Shown: positions 26,202 to 35,746, counted from the first letter of the stretch. The stretch: 64,000 nt of DNA from Methylophaga sp. 42_25_T18 (GCA_002163085.1 MAAJ01000001.1:62001-126000), one strand, 5' to 3'. A program made the numbers and translations. The notes: a model not told the origin generated them from the sequence alone.

Positions 26202-27059
26202 TTATTTATCTGGTGGTTTTTCACCTGCTTCAGTCATGGGAATAATGCAATCTCCTTGTTCGTTACACTCATACCCCTCTTCATCCCAAGGCAAAAAGCG
26301 ATATGTCGCCATCTCATCTAAGCCAATAATGGGATATTTAATAATGTCGAAATAAGGAGAATAATCGAAATCTTTGGGTGTAAATAATTTGAGATTGCGT
26401 TTATAAAAACGCAAACCGCCACCTTCTGTTTGCTCAACGATGGGTAAAATCGGAAATCGTACCGTAGTAAACGCCTCTGCCAACATGGATGAGCAAATTG
26501 TTTTGGTAGATTCACCCGCATGATATTGAAATAACGTTGAACGCCAACGGCCAGGAACAAGGCTATATGGCAATAAAAATCGGGCGAGATCAAACAATTG
26601 TCTGAAGTTGTATTGATAACCTAGTTTGCCAAATGTATTTTTAATGACGTTATTACGGTCATTCATGGTGAGGTTTCTAGGTCGACAAATGCGTAAATGC
26701 TCTTGTCTATATTTGCTCAAGGGGGTGACGATAGTACCCTGCCCCAATAACGTTTCGATAATTAAGTGGGTATGAGGCGTAGTGGCATAATGTGATATTT
26801 CATCAGGGGCAATGCCTGCAACGTCCAATTGGTGGTAGTTTCCCAAGTAGAGCACTGAATGGCTCCAAGCACTTTGGGTGATTTTTTTAATTATGTCACT
26901 AACGCGACTACGCCCCTCCACCAGAATAATATCGCCGGGACGGATCTCATCACATAAACGTTCAAAATTGGTTTGGGAAGGTGCATCTGGAGCGAGATCG
27001 GCTTCGCGAGTTAGCCAATCGGTGAATCTACTTACTGCCCATTTTCCTACCGAAATCAT
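26202..27059 (-). CDS. YiiX-like permuted papain (C92/NlpC-P60-type) hydrolase
   Basis: 285 residues of the YaeF/YiiX family, a circularly permuted papain fold acting as amidase or acyltransferase. The His is in AWSHSVLYLG, the nearby acidic residue in IIETLLGQG, and the nucleophile Cys in KTICSSMLAEAF, with GDIILVEG as the leading strand. No signal peptide is visible. ATG at 27059 has AGGA 5 bases upstream; ATG at 27080 is the alternative. First gene of the leftward operon with fadE, 10 bases before it, so a lipid-related substrate is possible; this is inference. Confidence 0.75.
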   Translation of the reverse strand: MISVGKWAVSRFTDWLTREADLAPDAPSQTNFERLCDEIRPGDIILVEGRSRVSDIIKKITQSAWSHSVLYLGNYHQLDVAGIAPDEISHYATTPHTHLIIETLLGQGTIVTPLSKYRQEHLRICRPRNLTMNDRNNVIKNTFGKLGYQYNFRQLFDLARFLLPYSLVPGRWRSTLFQYHAGESTKTICSSMLAEAFTTVRFPILPIVEQTEGGGLRFYKRNLKLFTPKDFDYSPYFDIIKYPIIGLDEMATYRFLPWDEEGYECNEQGDCIIPMTEAGEKPPDK

Positions 27060-27150
27060 ACTAATTCCTAAGGATTGCAATAACTTTACTCATCTCCATT
27101 AAAACAACTAGCACCTAAAAAAGCAAGATCGCCCACTACCGAAAACAGGA

Positions 27151-27192
27151 AGTTAAGTTTTTGTATATAATAAAAATTTTGCTGACTTAACT
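27151..27192. promoter_or_regulatory. Inverted repeat upstream of the orphan gene (possible operator)
   Basis: Perfect 8-base arms AGTTAAGT and ACTTAACT separated by 26 bases of very AT-rich DNA that includes TATATAATAAAA. It lies in the 241-base divergent region between the YiiX-like operon and the gene at 27322. A second inverted pair (GATGTCC at 27203, GGACATC at 27268) follows. No regulator is identified; the repeats could occur by chance in AT-rich DNA. Confidence 0.3.
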
Positions 27193-27321
27193 GCTTAAAA
27201 TAGATGTCCGTGAAGTTTTTTTACTCTTTAATTTGAACTAACTCTATTTCGCATACCTTATGCTTATGGACATCCCCATTTAACATACGAATGACTCGGC
27301 TAAAAAGATAAGGAGAAATCA

Positions 27322-27708
27322 ATGGGAAGGCTTGTTACTAGTGGCAATGATATCGTCTGGAAATACGTAGTCGCCGAACAAAGTTCTGAAATGTATCGAG
27401 TACCAATAGATGTCGGTGTCGGAGAACATGTATTAATTAAATATACTCACGATGCCATGCGAGATGAAGAAGTTACATATGAAATTGTTGATCCTGAAAA
27501 AGAAGAGTTTGAAGCCGATATTCTCAAACTAAAAAAGCAAGATCTCTCAGCACTGAAAGGCTACGTCAGTAACAATACAACTACCACCCCATGGTACTTT
27601 AAATTCATTGGTAAAAAGACTCCAGAAAACCATTTTGTAAACATGGTTGCAGCGTTTGCAGATTACGTTGAATTAAATGGTGATGTGGAGCTATTTGGGG
27701 AAATGTGA
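27322..27708 (+). CDS. Hypothetical protein of unknown family
   Basis: 128 residues, acidic and soluble, no signal peptide and no recognised domain. It starts MGRLVTSGNDIVWKYVVAEQ, has HVLIKYTHDAMRDEEV, and ends in an aromatic/acidic tail (YVELNGDVELFGEM). A good ribosome site, AAGGAGAAA, precedes the ATG, and the reading frame is clean, so it is probably a real gene. It stands alone, with long intergenic regions on both sides and a repeat-like stretch after it, which suggests recent insertion. Confidence 0.65.
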   Translation: MGRLVTSGNDIVWKYVVAEQSSEMYRVPIDVGVGEHVLIKYTHDAMRDEEVTYEIVDPEKEEFEADILKLKKQDLSALKGYVSNNTTTTPWYFKFIGKKTPENHFVNMVAAFADYVELNGDVELFGEM

Positions 27709-27773
27709 ACCTAACAAGTCTCTATTCGACAGTGAATACCAGAGTAATCAGCCCCCATAGCTCAAAGTTAAAA

Positions 27774-27878
27774 ATGAACAGTAAACTACAAAATTTATCA
27801 GAGATTGTCGCTAGGGCGAATGATGTGTTCTATAGCAAACTTGATTATGTCGATACTCTAATGCGAATCAAGACATGA
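27774..27878 (+). CDS. Short ORF, possible gene remnant
   Basis: 34 codons from ATG 27774 (LSEIVARANDVFYSKLDYVD in the middle, then a stop at 27876). The amphipathic, coding-like composition suggests the start of a once longer gene, now cut by the repeat-like DNA that follows at about 27880. No ribosome site is evident. It could equally be noise. Confidence 0.25.
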   Translation: MNSKLQNLSEIVARANDVFYSKLDYVDTLMRIKT

Positions 27879-27884
27879 CTGCAG

Positions 27885-28080
27885 ATGAAATCACCATCTT
27901 AACCCCGTTTTTATCGCCCTCTAAGAAGCTATCTTTTATGGATAGAGTGGGTAATGTTTGAGCGTAGCGAGTTTTTATCCACGCCGTAAAATATAGTTTT
28001 TTAGAGGACAAGCGATAATGTCGGAGGCCTTTTTCTTTGGTTCGTTTCTTTTGGGCGAGCAAAAGAAATGAACGCCCTGC
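27885..28080. repeat. Repeat-like intergenic element with terminal palindrome
   Basis: This part of the 395-base gap between the gene at 27322 and hldE has no convincing gene. It resembles a type of dispersed intergenic sequence common in Gammaproteobacteria whose minus strand reads as a short open frame (RHYRLSSKKLYFTAWIK). Its right part is a 34-base palindrome at 28040-28073 with 14-base arms (GTTCGTTTCTTTTG and CAAAAGAAATGAAC, one mismatch). The identification as a repeat rests on memory of such sequences; no second copy is in this window. Confidence 0.4.
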
Positions 28081-28103
28081 GGCAGCGAAAATAACAAATT
28101 TAA

Positions 28104-29555
28104 TTAATCAACATTACCCTGATTAATCTTCTCAACAATCGCCGTAGTAGAACAATTCGGTGTCATGCCCATGACCTGAACCTCACCACCATATCCTTCA
28201 ACAATCTCCCAACCAACCACGCCTTTCTTATCGTAGTCACCACCTTTAACCAAGATATCAGGTTGAATCTCGCGTAATAACGCTTCTGGTGTATCACCTT
28301 CAAAACAAGTAACCCAATCCACATCGGCAAGTCCGGCCAATACAATAAGTCGACGTTCGGCAATATTGATGGGCCGACCAGCACCTTTAAGCTTCGTCAC
28401 TGACTCATCCGAATTAATCGCCACAATTAAACGATCACCTAATGCTCGTGCTTGTTGCAGATAACTGACATGGCCAGCATGCAAAATATCAAAACAGCCA
28501 TTGGTAAACACTACTTTTTCGCCTCGCAGTTTGGCTTGTTCTGTGACTAGTTTTAATTGCTCCAAAGTCACCGCACCAGCAAAACTATGATCGGTATCAT
28601 GTTCACCCTGATGGCGTTGATATTCAACTTGCAGCTCTGGCCCGCTCACTGTGGCTGTACCCAATTTACTGACCACAATGCTGGCAGCAACATTAGCCAA
28701 GGTCACTGCTTTTTCTAAATCTTCACCCGCAGCTAATACTGAGGCAATGGTGGAAATCACGGTATCACCTGCACCGGTCACATCCGCCACTTCTTTGGCA
28801 ATAGCAGGTAAATGGAATTCTGGCTGATCTCGACGAATTAAGGTCATACCGTGTTCGCTACGTGTGATCAGCAAAGCGTTGATATCTAATAATTCGATCA
28901 AGTGTTGGGCTTTTTTAATTAAATCCGCTTCTGATTCTACCTTGCCGACGATGGCTTCAAACTCAGTCATATTGGGTGTGATCAGGTCAGCACCATTATA
29001 TTTTCTAAAATCAGTACCTTTAGGATCTACTAACACCGGCACATTGTGTTGTTTAGCCAAAGCAATCCAATATTGAGGATCAGCCAATGTACCTTTGTTG
29101 TAATCGGATAACACCATGATCGACGTATCAGCCATCATAGGGTCAATCAAGGCTGTCATCGCTTGCCATTCATCATCAGCAAAACGCTGTTCAAAATCCA
29201 TGCGTAATAATTGTTGGTGATTGCTGATCACACGTTGTTTAACAATGGTGTCGTTATTAGCTGTTTGGTGGAACGCACATTCAATACCCACTGAGTTCAA
29301 GCGCTGCTGCAAGGTATTGGCAGCGCGATCTTGGCCCGTTATGCCACCAATTCGACATGTTGCACCTAGAGAGGCAATATTCATCGCCACATTGGCCGCG
29401 CCGCCCGGTAAATCTTCCATGCGTTCGACATTCACAACGGGTACTGGTGCTTCAGGTGAGATGCGGCTGGCTTTGCCGTAATAAAAGCTATCCAGCATCA
29501 AATCGCCGATAACCAATACTTGTGCACCATGAAATTGTGGAAATTCGTGTTTCAT
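28104..29555 (-). CDS. hldE: Bifunctional heptose 7-phosphate kinase/heptose 1-phosphate adenylyltransferase
   Basis: 483 residues, the standard HldE fusion. The N-terminal PfkB-like kinase (about 1-320) has GGAANVAMN and DVTGAGDTV with the catalytic base; the C-terminal nucleotidyltransferase (about 345-483) has FTNGCFDILHAGHVSYL with the HxGH motif. It performs the second and fourth steps towards ADP-L-glycero-D-manno-heptose. It is followed by waaC on the same strand and completes, with gmhA at 11135, most of the pathway; gmhB and hldD are not in the window. Confidence 0.95.
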   Translation of the reverse strand: MKHEFPQFHGAQVLVIGDLMLDSFYYGKASRISPEAPVPVVNVERMEDLPGGAANVAMNIASLGATCRIGGITGQDRAANTLQQRLNSVGIECAFHQTANNDTIVKQRVISNHQQLLRMDFEQRFADDEWQAMTALIDPMMADTSIMVLSDYNKGTLADPQYWIALAKQHNVPVLVDPKGTDFRKYNGADLITPNMTEFEAIVGKVESEADLIKKAQHLIELLDINALLITRSEHGMTLIRRDQPEFHLPAIAKEVADVTGAGDTVISTIASVLAAGEDLEKAVTLANVAASIVVSKLGTATVSGPELQVEYQRHQGEHDTDHSFAGAVTLEQLKLVTEQAKLRGEKVVFTNGCFDILHAGHVSYLQQARALGDRLIVAINSDESVTKLKGAGRPINIAERRLIVLAGLADVDWVTCFEGDTPEALLREIQPDILVKGGDYDKKGVVGWEIVEGYGGEVQVMGMTPNCSTTAIVEKINQGNVD

Positions 29556-29601
29556 AAGCCTTCTTTATGTGTTGTGTTTACAGCAAGTGTAGCGATAGCG
29601 T

Positions 29602-30639
29602 TTATTGTGCTGGTAAATGTGTTTTGAGTCTATGCCAAACACTGTCTGCATCGATATTAGCCATGCACACTGGTTGCCCCTGCTCTGCATTGTCTAACGG
29701 GCAGAGCCGCTTATAACAAGGCGAACAATCCATATCACTAATGATATGGTGCTGTTGTTGACCATAGGTACCGATCAGTTGGGTATCGGTAGCGCCATAA
29801 ATAGTCACCGTTGGAATATTTGCTACGGCGGCCAGATGAGCCAAACCGGTATCACTGCACACGGCACCACGTGCTTTTTGAGTCAATGCGGCCATATCGT
29901 TCAGTGACAGTCTGGGTAGTGCGTAAGCATGCTCACTGACTTGAGCTATTTGTTGAGCGCGTTGATATTCTTCATCATTACCGCAAGGCAATAAGACCGA
30001 ATAACCTTGTTCCACTGCTTTTTCCACTAACGCTTGCCATGATGCTTGTGGCCATAATTTAGTCAGCCAGCTGGCATTATGAACAAACATTAAATAACGT
30101 TCGGGTAGCTCAAACTCTAGTTCTGGCAAGCTGTATTGATCGAGGGCCACACCATAGTCTGCTGCCGTATTAGGCTTGCCATAGTTCAGCACTTTTGCCA
30201 TTAACTCACGTAACTTTTCTATGGAGTGTTGTTTTAACTCAACTTGATAGTGATGTTTGTAGGCCCAGTGAGCTGGTTTTTCACGACAGTGTTTTTTATC
30301 AAGGCCGTGCACTTCGCCTTTTCTTAACCACGAGACAAAGGCGCTTTTAAGATTACTTTGTAGATCGATGATCACATCATAATCGTGTGCGTTTAATTCT
30401 TGGTAAAAGGTCGGTAGACGCCCATCTTGCCATGCTGTGATCGGTTGTTTTCGCCATTGTCGATGTGCTGTTTTGATCACCCGTCGAACATTAGGATGCC
30501 ACAAAGGTACATCGGAAAACGCTTGGTCGACCACCCAATTAAACTCTATCTCTGGAACAGCCTTCGCCGCATCCGTTAATGCAGGTAAAGCATGCATTAA
30601 ATCGCCCATTGAGGTTAATTTAATGATGAGTACTTTCAT
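29602..30639 (-). CDS. waaC: LPS heptosyltransferase I
   Basis: 345-residue GT9 enzyme that transfers the first heptose from ADP-heptose to Kdo of lipid A-Kdo2. KLTSMGDLMHALPAL is the typical N-terminal motif, SDTGLAHLAAV and TVTIYGATD near 255-280 mark the ADP-heptose site. CSPCYKRLCP near the C-terminus is seen in this family too. It lies 8 bases after thrB and 46 before hldE, so all three plus DUF2782 are probably co-transcribed leftwards. Confidence 0.93.
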   Translation of the reverse strand: MKVLIIKLTSMGDLMHALPALTDAAKAVPEIEFNWVVDQAFSDVPLWHPNVRRVIKTAHRQWRKQPITAWQDGRLPTFYQELNAHDYDVIIDLQSNLKSAFVSWLRKGEVHGLDKKHCREKPAHWAYKHHYQVELKQHSIEKLRELMAKVLNYGKPNTAADYGVALDQYSLPELEFELPERYLMFVHNASWLTKLWPQASWQALVEKAVEQGYSVLLPCGNDEEYQRAQQIAQVSEHAYALPRLSLNDMAALTQKARGAVCSDTGLAHLAAVANIPTVTIYGATDTQLIGTYGQQQHHIISDMDCSPCYKRLCPLDNAEQGQPVCMANIDADSVWHRLKTHLPAQ

Positions 30640-30647
30640 TGTCGGTA

Positions 30648-31595
30648 TCAGATTCCGTCCAACGTTAATGGGGTGTCTCGGTGTTGCAATAAGATTTTTA
30701 GAAAGGCAGCCGGATCTTTTATCTGCGTCAGTTCACCTTCTCGTGGAAATAACTTATCTTGCAAGCGCGATAACCAAAAACGTAAGGCTGCGGCTCTTAA
30801 TACTAGATTCCAGTCAGCGTGTTCTGACTCTGTTAATGCACGTTGCTTGATGTAAGCAGTCATCAACGCTTGATAACGGCTTTGCTCGATTAAGCCCGAT
30901 TCATCTACGCACCAATCGTTGACCATCACTGCCAAGTCATAAAGTAGGTATTCGTCACAGGCATAATAGAAATCGATAATGCCTTTGAGTTCATCGCCAT
31001 CAAACAGGGCATTGTCACGGAATAAATCTGAATGAGTTACGCCTGTTGGCAAGTCTAAATCTTGATAACCGGCTTGGCATGCTAGTTCATTTTTTAAGAT
31101 GGTTGCTGATTCAACACCTAATAAAGGCAAAACCACATCTGCAATTTCACGTCGCCACTCTGGGCCACGTTGTGTAGGTCGACGAGATTGAAATTCTTTT
31201 CCTACATTATGCATTTTACCCAAGACATCACCTATCGCGGTGCATTGCGCTAGGGTGGTCACACTATTTATGCCGCGTCCCGAAAGCCTTAAAACTAAGG
31301 CTGCGGGTTTTCCACATAGTGTTTTTAAGTAATCACCATTTTTGTCCGCCGCAGGGTGGGCGGATGGAATGTCATGCTGATAGAAGAACGTCATCACATC
31401 AAGAAAATAGGCCAATTCGCCAAACTCATGCTGCTCGAACAAGGTCAAAACAAACTGGCCCTGATCTGTAGTGACAAAGTAATTGGTGTTTTCTATGCCG
31501 TCACTGATACCTTCATATGAAAGCAATTCACCTACCGCATAGTCACCCAAAAACGCCACCAATTGGTCGCGTCCAACTTCTGTATATACCGACAT
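30648..31595 (-). CDS. thrB: Homoserine kinase (ThrB, aminoglycoside-phosphotransferase fold)
   Basis: 315 residues of the APH-fold homoserine kinase used by pseudomonads and related bacteria, different from the GHMP-type ThrB of E. coli. It starts MSVYTEVGRDQLVAFL, with ENTNYFV near 36, catalytic loop THSDLFRDN and metal site GIIDFYYACD. It phosphorylates homoserine for threonine synthesis. Its place between waaC and DUF2782, upstream of polA, is familiar in Gammaproteobacteria. Confidence 0.93.
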   Translation of the reverse strand: MSVYTEVGRDQLVAFLGDYAVGELLSYEGISDGIENTNYFVTTDQGQFVLTLFEQHEFGELAYFLDVMTFFYQHDIPSAHPAADKNGDYLKTLCGKPAALVLRLSGRGINSVTTLAQCTAIGDVLGKMHNVGKEFQSRRPTQRGPEWRREIADVVLPLLGVESATILKNELACQAGYQDLDLPTGVTHSDLFRDNALFDGDELKGIIDFYYACDEYLLYDLAVMVNDWCVDESGLIEQSRYQALMTAYIKQRALTESEHADWNLVLRAAALRFWLSRLQDKLFPREGELTQIKDPAAFLKILLQHRDTPLTLDGI

Positions 31596-31620
31596 TTTTA
31601 ACTCAGAATTTAAAGAGTGT

Positions 31621-31950
31621 TTACCACTCTAGCAAGATCCAATTTGGCACTAACATACCGTCCAAATCATGCTGGGTAGTTTCTAAAGAACCGTCACCAT
31701 CAGTATCCATAAAGTAATAAGGATGACCGACTGTTGGTGTCACTTTAATCATATAAAGCTGACCGTTCAGACGATATTCTTCAATCATACGATCTTCTTT
31801 TTGAATGATATTTACTTCAGGTTCAATGGTTTCACCATCCGCTAATGGCGCAGGAATAACCGGTGGTTTTTCTAGATATGCGTCACCCGCCCAAACATTA
31901 ACTGACATTAGTAAGGCAACTACGCATACAATAGCGGACTTGTTAAACAT
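31621..31950 (-). CDS. DUF2782 secreted protein
   Basis: 109 residues with a signal peptide ending VNVWA|GDA near residue 22. The mature part matches DUF2782: PEVNIIQKEDRMIEEYRLNGQLYMIKV, then GHPYYFMDTDGDGSLE, an acidic loop that could bind calcium, and a C-terminal NWILLEW. The family occurs next to polA and thrB in many Gammaproteobacteria, but its function is unknown. Divergent from polA with 91 bases between. Confidence 0.85.
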   Translation of the reverse strand: MFNKSAIVCVVALLMSVNVWAGDAYLEKPPVIPAPLADGETIEPEVNIIQKEDRMIEEYRLNGQLYMIKVTPTVGHPYYFMDTDGDGSLETTQHDLDGMLVPNWILLEW

Positions 31951-32041
31951 GATTTATGCTCCATTTAAGTTCGGATAAAGATAGCATTTCCGATGCGATG
32001 ATTAAAGCAAATCTATCACTCATTATTTATAACAATTAACT

Positions 32042-34783
32042 ATGACTCAATCTGCCCCTTTTATACTTGTTGATGGTTCTTCTTATCTTTATCGTGCCTT
32101 CCACGCAATGTTTAAAGCTGATTTACGTAATGCTGCTGGCGAACCAACGGGTGCCGTGCGTGGTGTTACCGCCATGCTGAAACGGCTCAAAAAAGACTAC
32201 CCCAACAGCAATGTTACCGTCATTTTTGACGCCAAAGGTAAAACGTTTCGCGACGATATCTACTCCGAATATAAAGCACAGCGCCCTCCTATGCCGGACG
32301 ATCTGCGCGCACAAATTCAACCTATTCATGACATTGTTCGAGCGATGGGCTTCCCTTTACTATCTATTGAAGGCGTGGAAGCTGATGACGTTATTGGCAC
32401 TCTGGCGCGTCAAGCAACTGAAAAAGGCATCGATGTTGTCATCAGTACGGGTGATAAAGACATGGCTCAACTCGTTAATAAGCATGTCACTTTAGTTAAT
32501 ACCATGACCGAAACCGTCATGGATATTGAAGGTGTCAAAGACAAATTTGGCCTACCTCCTGAATTGATCATCGACTATTTAGCGTTAATGGGCGATAAGG
32601 TTGATAACATTCCCGGCGTGCCGGGTGTTGGTGAAAAAACGGCATTATGTTTATTGCAAAATTTGCACGGACTGGATGTTATTTATGAAAACTTAGAAGC
32701 CGTTCGTACATTAGACTTTCGCGGCGCCAAGAAGATGCCTGAAAAACTGGCTGAAAATAAAGAATTAGCAGAACTCAGTTATCTATTAGCCACCATCAAA
32801 TGTGATGTTGCTTTGGACCAGCACATTGAAGAGCTCGTAAATAGCCCACAAGATAACGCGGCACTGAGCGATATCTTCAACAAAATGGACTTTAAAAGCT
32901 GGATTACTGAACTATCATCTCAACAAGCAGGTATTTCCACGCCAACACCGGCAGCAATCCCTGAGCCAGTAGCCGCGAATTACGAAACAATTTTGTCTGA
33001 AGAGCGTCTGCAATATTGGTTAGATCAACTTCAACACGCTGAACTATTTGCCTTTGATACGGAAACCACCAGCCTCAATTATCTTGATGCTCGCATCGTT
33101 GGTTTGTCGTTTGCAGTCAAAGCTGGCGAGGCTGCCTATCTGCCTTTAACCCATGATTATGCAGGCGCACCCGAACAACTCAATATTGATACGGTATTGG
33201 CCTTGTTCAAGCCTTTACTAGAAGACCCAACACAATTTAAAGTCGGCCAAAACCTCAAATATGATCGCCATATTTTATTAAATCACGACATTGATCTTCA
33301 GGGCATTCAACATGACACCATGTTGCAATCTTATGTACTTGATAGCACGGCCACTCGTCATGATATGGATTCCTTGGCAGAAAAATATCTAGGCCGTTCG
33401 ACTATCCATTTTGAAGATATTGCTGGTAAAGGAAAAAAACAACTTACCTTTAACCAAATAGGCCTTGAAGAAGCAGGCCCTTATGCCGCAGAAGATGCTG
33501 ATATCACTCTGCAGCTGCATCAAACGTTATGGCCTCAAATTCAGGCCCTGTCTGCTTTAGTTGAAGTCTATCAGCAGTTAGAAATGCCCTTGCTGCCAGT
33601 GCTGAATACTCTAGAACGCAATGGCGTCAATATTGATATTTGGATGTTGCAACAACAAAGCGATCAACTTGGCCAAAAAATAGACCAATTAGAACAACAA
33701 GCTTGGGAAGTTGCTGGCGAAGAATTTAATCTAGGCTCACCCAAACAATTACAAGTGATTTTATATGAAAAGCTTGAATTGCCTATTTTGAAAAAAACAC
33801 CAAAAGGCCAGCCATCGACAGCCGAAGGGGTCTTACAAGAATTGGCAGATGATGGCTATGAATTACCGCAAGTGATCATGAGCTATCGAAGTTCGAGCAA
33901 ACTCAAATCAACTTATACTGATCGCTTACCTGAACAGGTTAATCGCACTACCGGTCGCGTTCATACTTCTTATCATCAAGCCGTTACAGCTACAGGTCGT
34001 TTATCTTCCTCTGATCCCAACCTGCAAAATATCCCTATTCGTAGTGAAGAAGGCAGAAAGATCCGTGAAGCCTTTGTTGCCCCTGATGGTTATACCTTAT
34101 TGGCTGCCGATTATTCACAAATTGAATTACGCATTATGGCGCACCTATCTCAAGATCCCGGCTTATTAAAAGCCTTTGCCGCCGGTGAAGATATTCATCG
34201 CCATACTGCGGCGGAAATCTTTGGTGTTGAATTAGAGCAAGTCAGTACTGATCAACGACGCAGTGCCAAAGCGATTAACTTTGGCTTGATTTATGGCATG
34301 TCAGCTCATGGTTTATCTAAACAGTTAGGCATAGAACGACACCAAGCGGCTGATTATATGACCACCTATTTTGAACGCTACCCGGGTGTTAAGAGCTACA
34401 TGAATGATACGCGTGACCAAGCTAAATTAGATGGTTATGTTGAAACCCTATTTGGACGTCGCCTACATCTGCCAGAAATTAATTCCAGCAATGGCATGCG
34501 TCGTCAATACGCTGAACGAACTGCGATAAACGCGCCAATGCAAGGAACTGCCGCTGATATCATCAAACAAGCAATGATTGATATTCATGCTTGGTTAATA
34601 GAATCCAATTCGAAAATCCGTATGATTATGCAAGTACATGATGAATTGGTATTTGAAGTTCCAACAGGACAAATCGAAGCAGCTAAAACCAAGATTGAAA
34701 ACTATATGATGCAAGCCGCAAAACTTGATGTGCCGCTAGAGGTAGGACTGGGCACGGGTGATAACTGGCAACAGGCTCACTAA
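32042..34783 (+). CDS. polA: DNA polymerase I
   Basis: 913 residues with all three domains: 5'-3' exonuclease (about 1-290; VDGSSYLYRAFHA, GVPGVGEKTA), 3'-5' proofreading exonuclease (about 320-510; FAFDTETTSL supplies the metal-binding Asp and Glu, so it should be active) and polymerase (about 520-913). Polymerase motifs are DYSQIELRIMAH (A), RSAKAINFGLIYG (B) and VHDELVFEV (C). Repairs DNA and removes Okazaki primers. Single gene; a short inverted repeat follows its stop. Confidence 0.97.
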   Translation: MTQSAPFILVDGSSYLYRAFHAMFKADLRNAAGEPTGAVRGVTAMLKRLKKDYPNSNVTVIFDAKGKTFRDDIYSEYKAQRPPMPDDLRAQIQPIHDIVRAMGFPLLSIEGVEADDVIGTLARQATEKGIDVVISTGDKDMAQLVNKHVTLVNTMTETVMDIEGVKDKFGLPPELIIDYLALMGDKVDNIPGVPGVGEKTALCLLQNLHGLDVIYENLEAVRTLDFRGAKKMPEKLAENKELAELSYLLATIKCDVALDQHIEELVNSPQDNAALSDIFNKMDFKSWITELSSQQAGISTPTPAAIPEPVAANYETILSEERLQYWLDQLQHAELFAFDTETTSLNYLDARIVGLSFAVKAGEAAYLPLTHDYAGAPEQLNIDTVLALFKPLLEDPTQFKVGQNLKYDRHILLNHDIDLQGIQHDTMLQSYVLDSTATRHDMDSLAEKYLGRSTIHFEDIAGKGKKQLTFNQIGLEEAGPYAAEDADITLQLHQTLWPQIQALSALVEVYQQLEMPLLPVLNTLERNGVNIDIWMLQQQSDQLGQKIDQLEQQAWEVAGEEFNLGSPKQLQVILYEKLELPILKKTPKGQPSTAEGVLQELADDGYELPQVIMSYRSSSKLKSTYTDRLPEQVNRTTGRVHTSYHQAVTATGRLSSSDPNLQNIPIRSEEGRKIREAFVAPDGYTLLAADYSQIELRIMAHLSQDPGLLKAFAAGEDIHRHTAAEIFGVELEQVSTDQRRSAKAINFGLIYGMSAHGLSKQLGIERHQAADYMTTYFERYPGVKSYMNDTRDQAKLDGYVETLFGRRLHLPEINSSNGMRRQYAERTAINAPMQGTAADIIKQAMIDIHAWLIESNSKIRMIMQVHDELVFEVPTGQIEAAKTKIENYMMQAAKLDVPLEVGLGTGDNWQQAH

Positions 34784-34784
34784 C

Positions 34785-34806
34785 TATTTGGTTTGCAGGC
34801 CAAATA
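34785..34806. terminator. Weak bidirectional terminator between polA and the GGDEF gene
   Basis: TATTTGG and CCAAATA form a 7-pair inverted repeat around an 8-base loop exactly in the 24-base gap between the two convergent genes. The stem is AT-rich and the T-tracts are short, so it would be a weak terminator. Confidence 0.4.
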
Positions 34807-34807
34807 T

Positions 34808-35746
34808 TTACTCTGCAATACTCACTGCACACACCTGATTACGACCTTGTTTTTTAGCCTCGTAAAGACCAAGGTCTGCAGATTCAATTAGACAGCGCAC
34901 TGCTTCGTCCATATTCGCGATGTCGCCACTCATGATATCGATGCCTAAACTCAGCGTTACATATTCTGAAGCAGTGGAATCGGCATGAGGAATCGCCAAG
35001 CTCTCAACCGCTTCTCGCACTAACTCTGCCACCCGAGCAACACCCGCCATATCGGTTTCGGGTAAGACAATAACAAATTCTTCGCCACCATACCGTGCCA
35101 CTAAATCACCGGGCCGTTTTACGGTCTCTTTTAATGCATTGGCAACCGCTTTTAAGCAGTCATCACCACCTTGGTGGCCATAATGATCATTATAAAGTTT
35201 GAAATGGTCAATATCACACATAATCAAACCCACAGGTGTTTTAACGCGTCTTGCAATTTTAAGTTCTTTTTCCATCACCTCATCAAAGTGGCGACGGTTA
35301 TATAAACCAGTCAGCCCATCTTTCGAACTCATTAATGTGAGCTTACGATTAGCAGCGTCGAGCTGTTGCCGCATATCAGCAATGCGAGCCATTGCCGTTA
35401 ATTTTGCGTTCAATACAATTGCATCAACAGGCTTACTTAGATAGTCATCGCCACCAGCGTCTATGCCTTTAGCAATATCTTTAGAATTCGCGAGAGCACT
35501 TAAAAATATAATCGGGATCCAATCACGGCTATCGCTGCATAAAGTACGAATTTTTTTTGTTGCGGTGATGCCATCCATGACCGGCATGGAAACATCCATC
35601 AAGATAAGATCAGGCCGATCTAGCTTGAAAGCTTCAACGGCGGCTTTGCCATCTTCGACAATAACTACCTGATGACCAAAATCCTCAATATAAGCACTAA
35701 TCAACATTTGATTAGATCTTGAGTCTTCAGCGAGCAGTACTTTCAT
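34808..35746 (-). CDS. Response regulator with diguanylate cyclase domain (REC-GGDEF)
   Basis: 312 residues. The receiver domain (1-120) has the acidic pair in AEDSR, phosphoacceptor Asp51 in [11 protein letters not shown] and Lys in LSKPVD. The GGDEF domain (about 155-312) has the active signature ARYGGEEFV and, five residues upstream, the inhibitory site RPGD. It should make cyclic di-GMP from GTP when phosphorylated, with feedback inhibition. No sensor kinase is adjacent. Control of type IV pili encoded 4 kb away is possible but unproven. Confidence 0.93.
   Translation of the reverse strand: MKVLLAEDSRSNQMLISAYIEDFGHQVVIVEDGKAAVEAFKLDRPDLILMDVSMPVMDGITATKKIRTLCSDSRDWIPIIFLSALANSKDIAKGIDAGGDDYLSKPVDAIVLNAKLTAMARIADMRQQLDAANRKLTLMSSKDGLTGLYNRRHFDEVMEKELKIARRVKTPVGLIMCDIDHFKLYNDHYGHQGGDDCLKAVANALKETVKRPGDLVARYGGEEFVIVLPETDMAGVARVAELVREAVESLAIPHADSTASEYVTLSLGIDIMSGDIANMDEAVRCLIESADLGLYEAKKQGRNQVCAVSIAE

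Noticed and set aside
27868..28062. 64-codon open frame on the minus strand before hldE
   Set aside because: It coincides with the repeat-like DNA and palindrome; such frames recur inside dispersed intergenic repeats and no ribosome site or protein family supports it.
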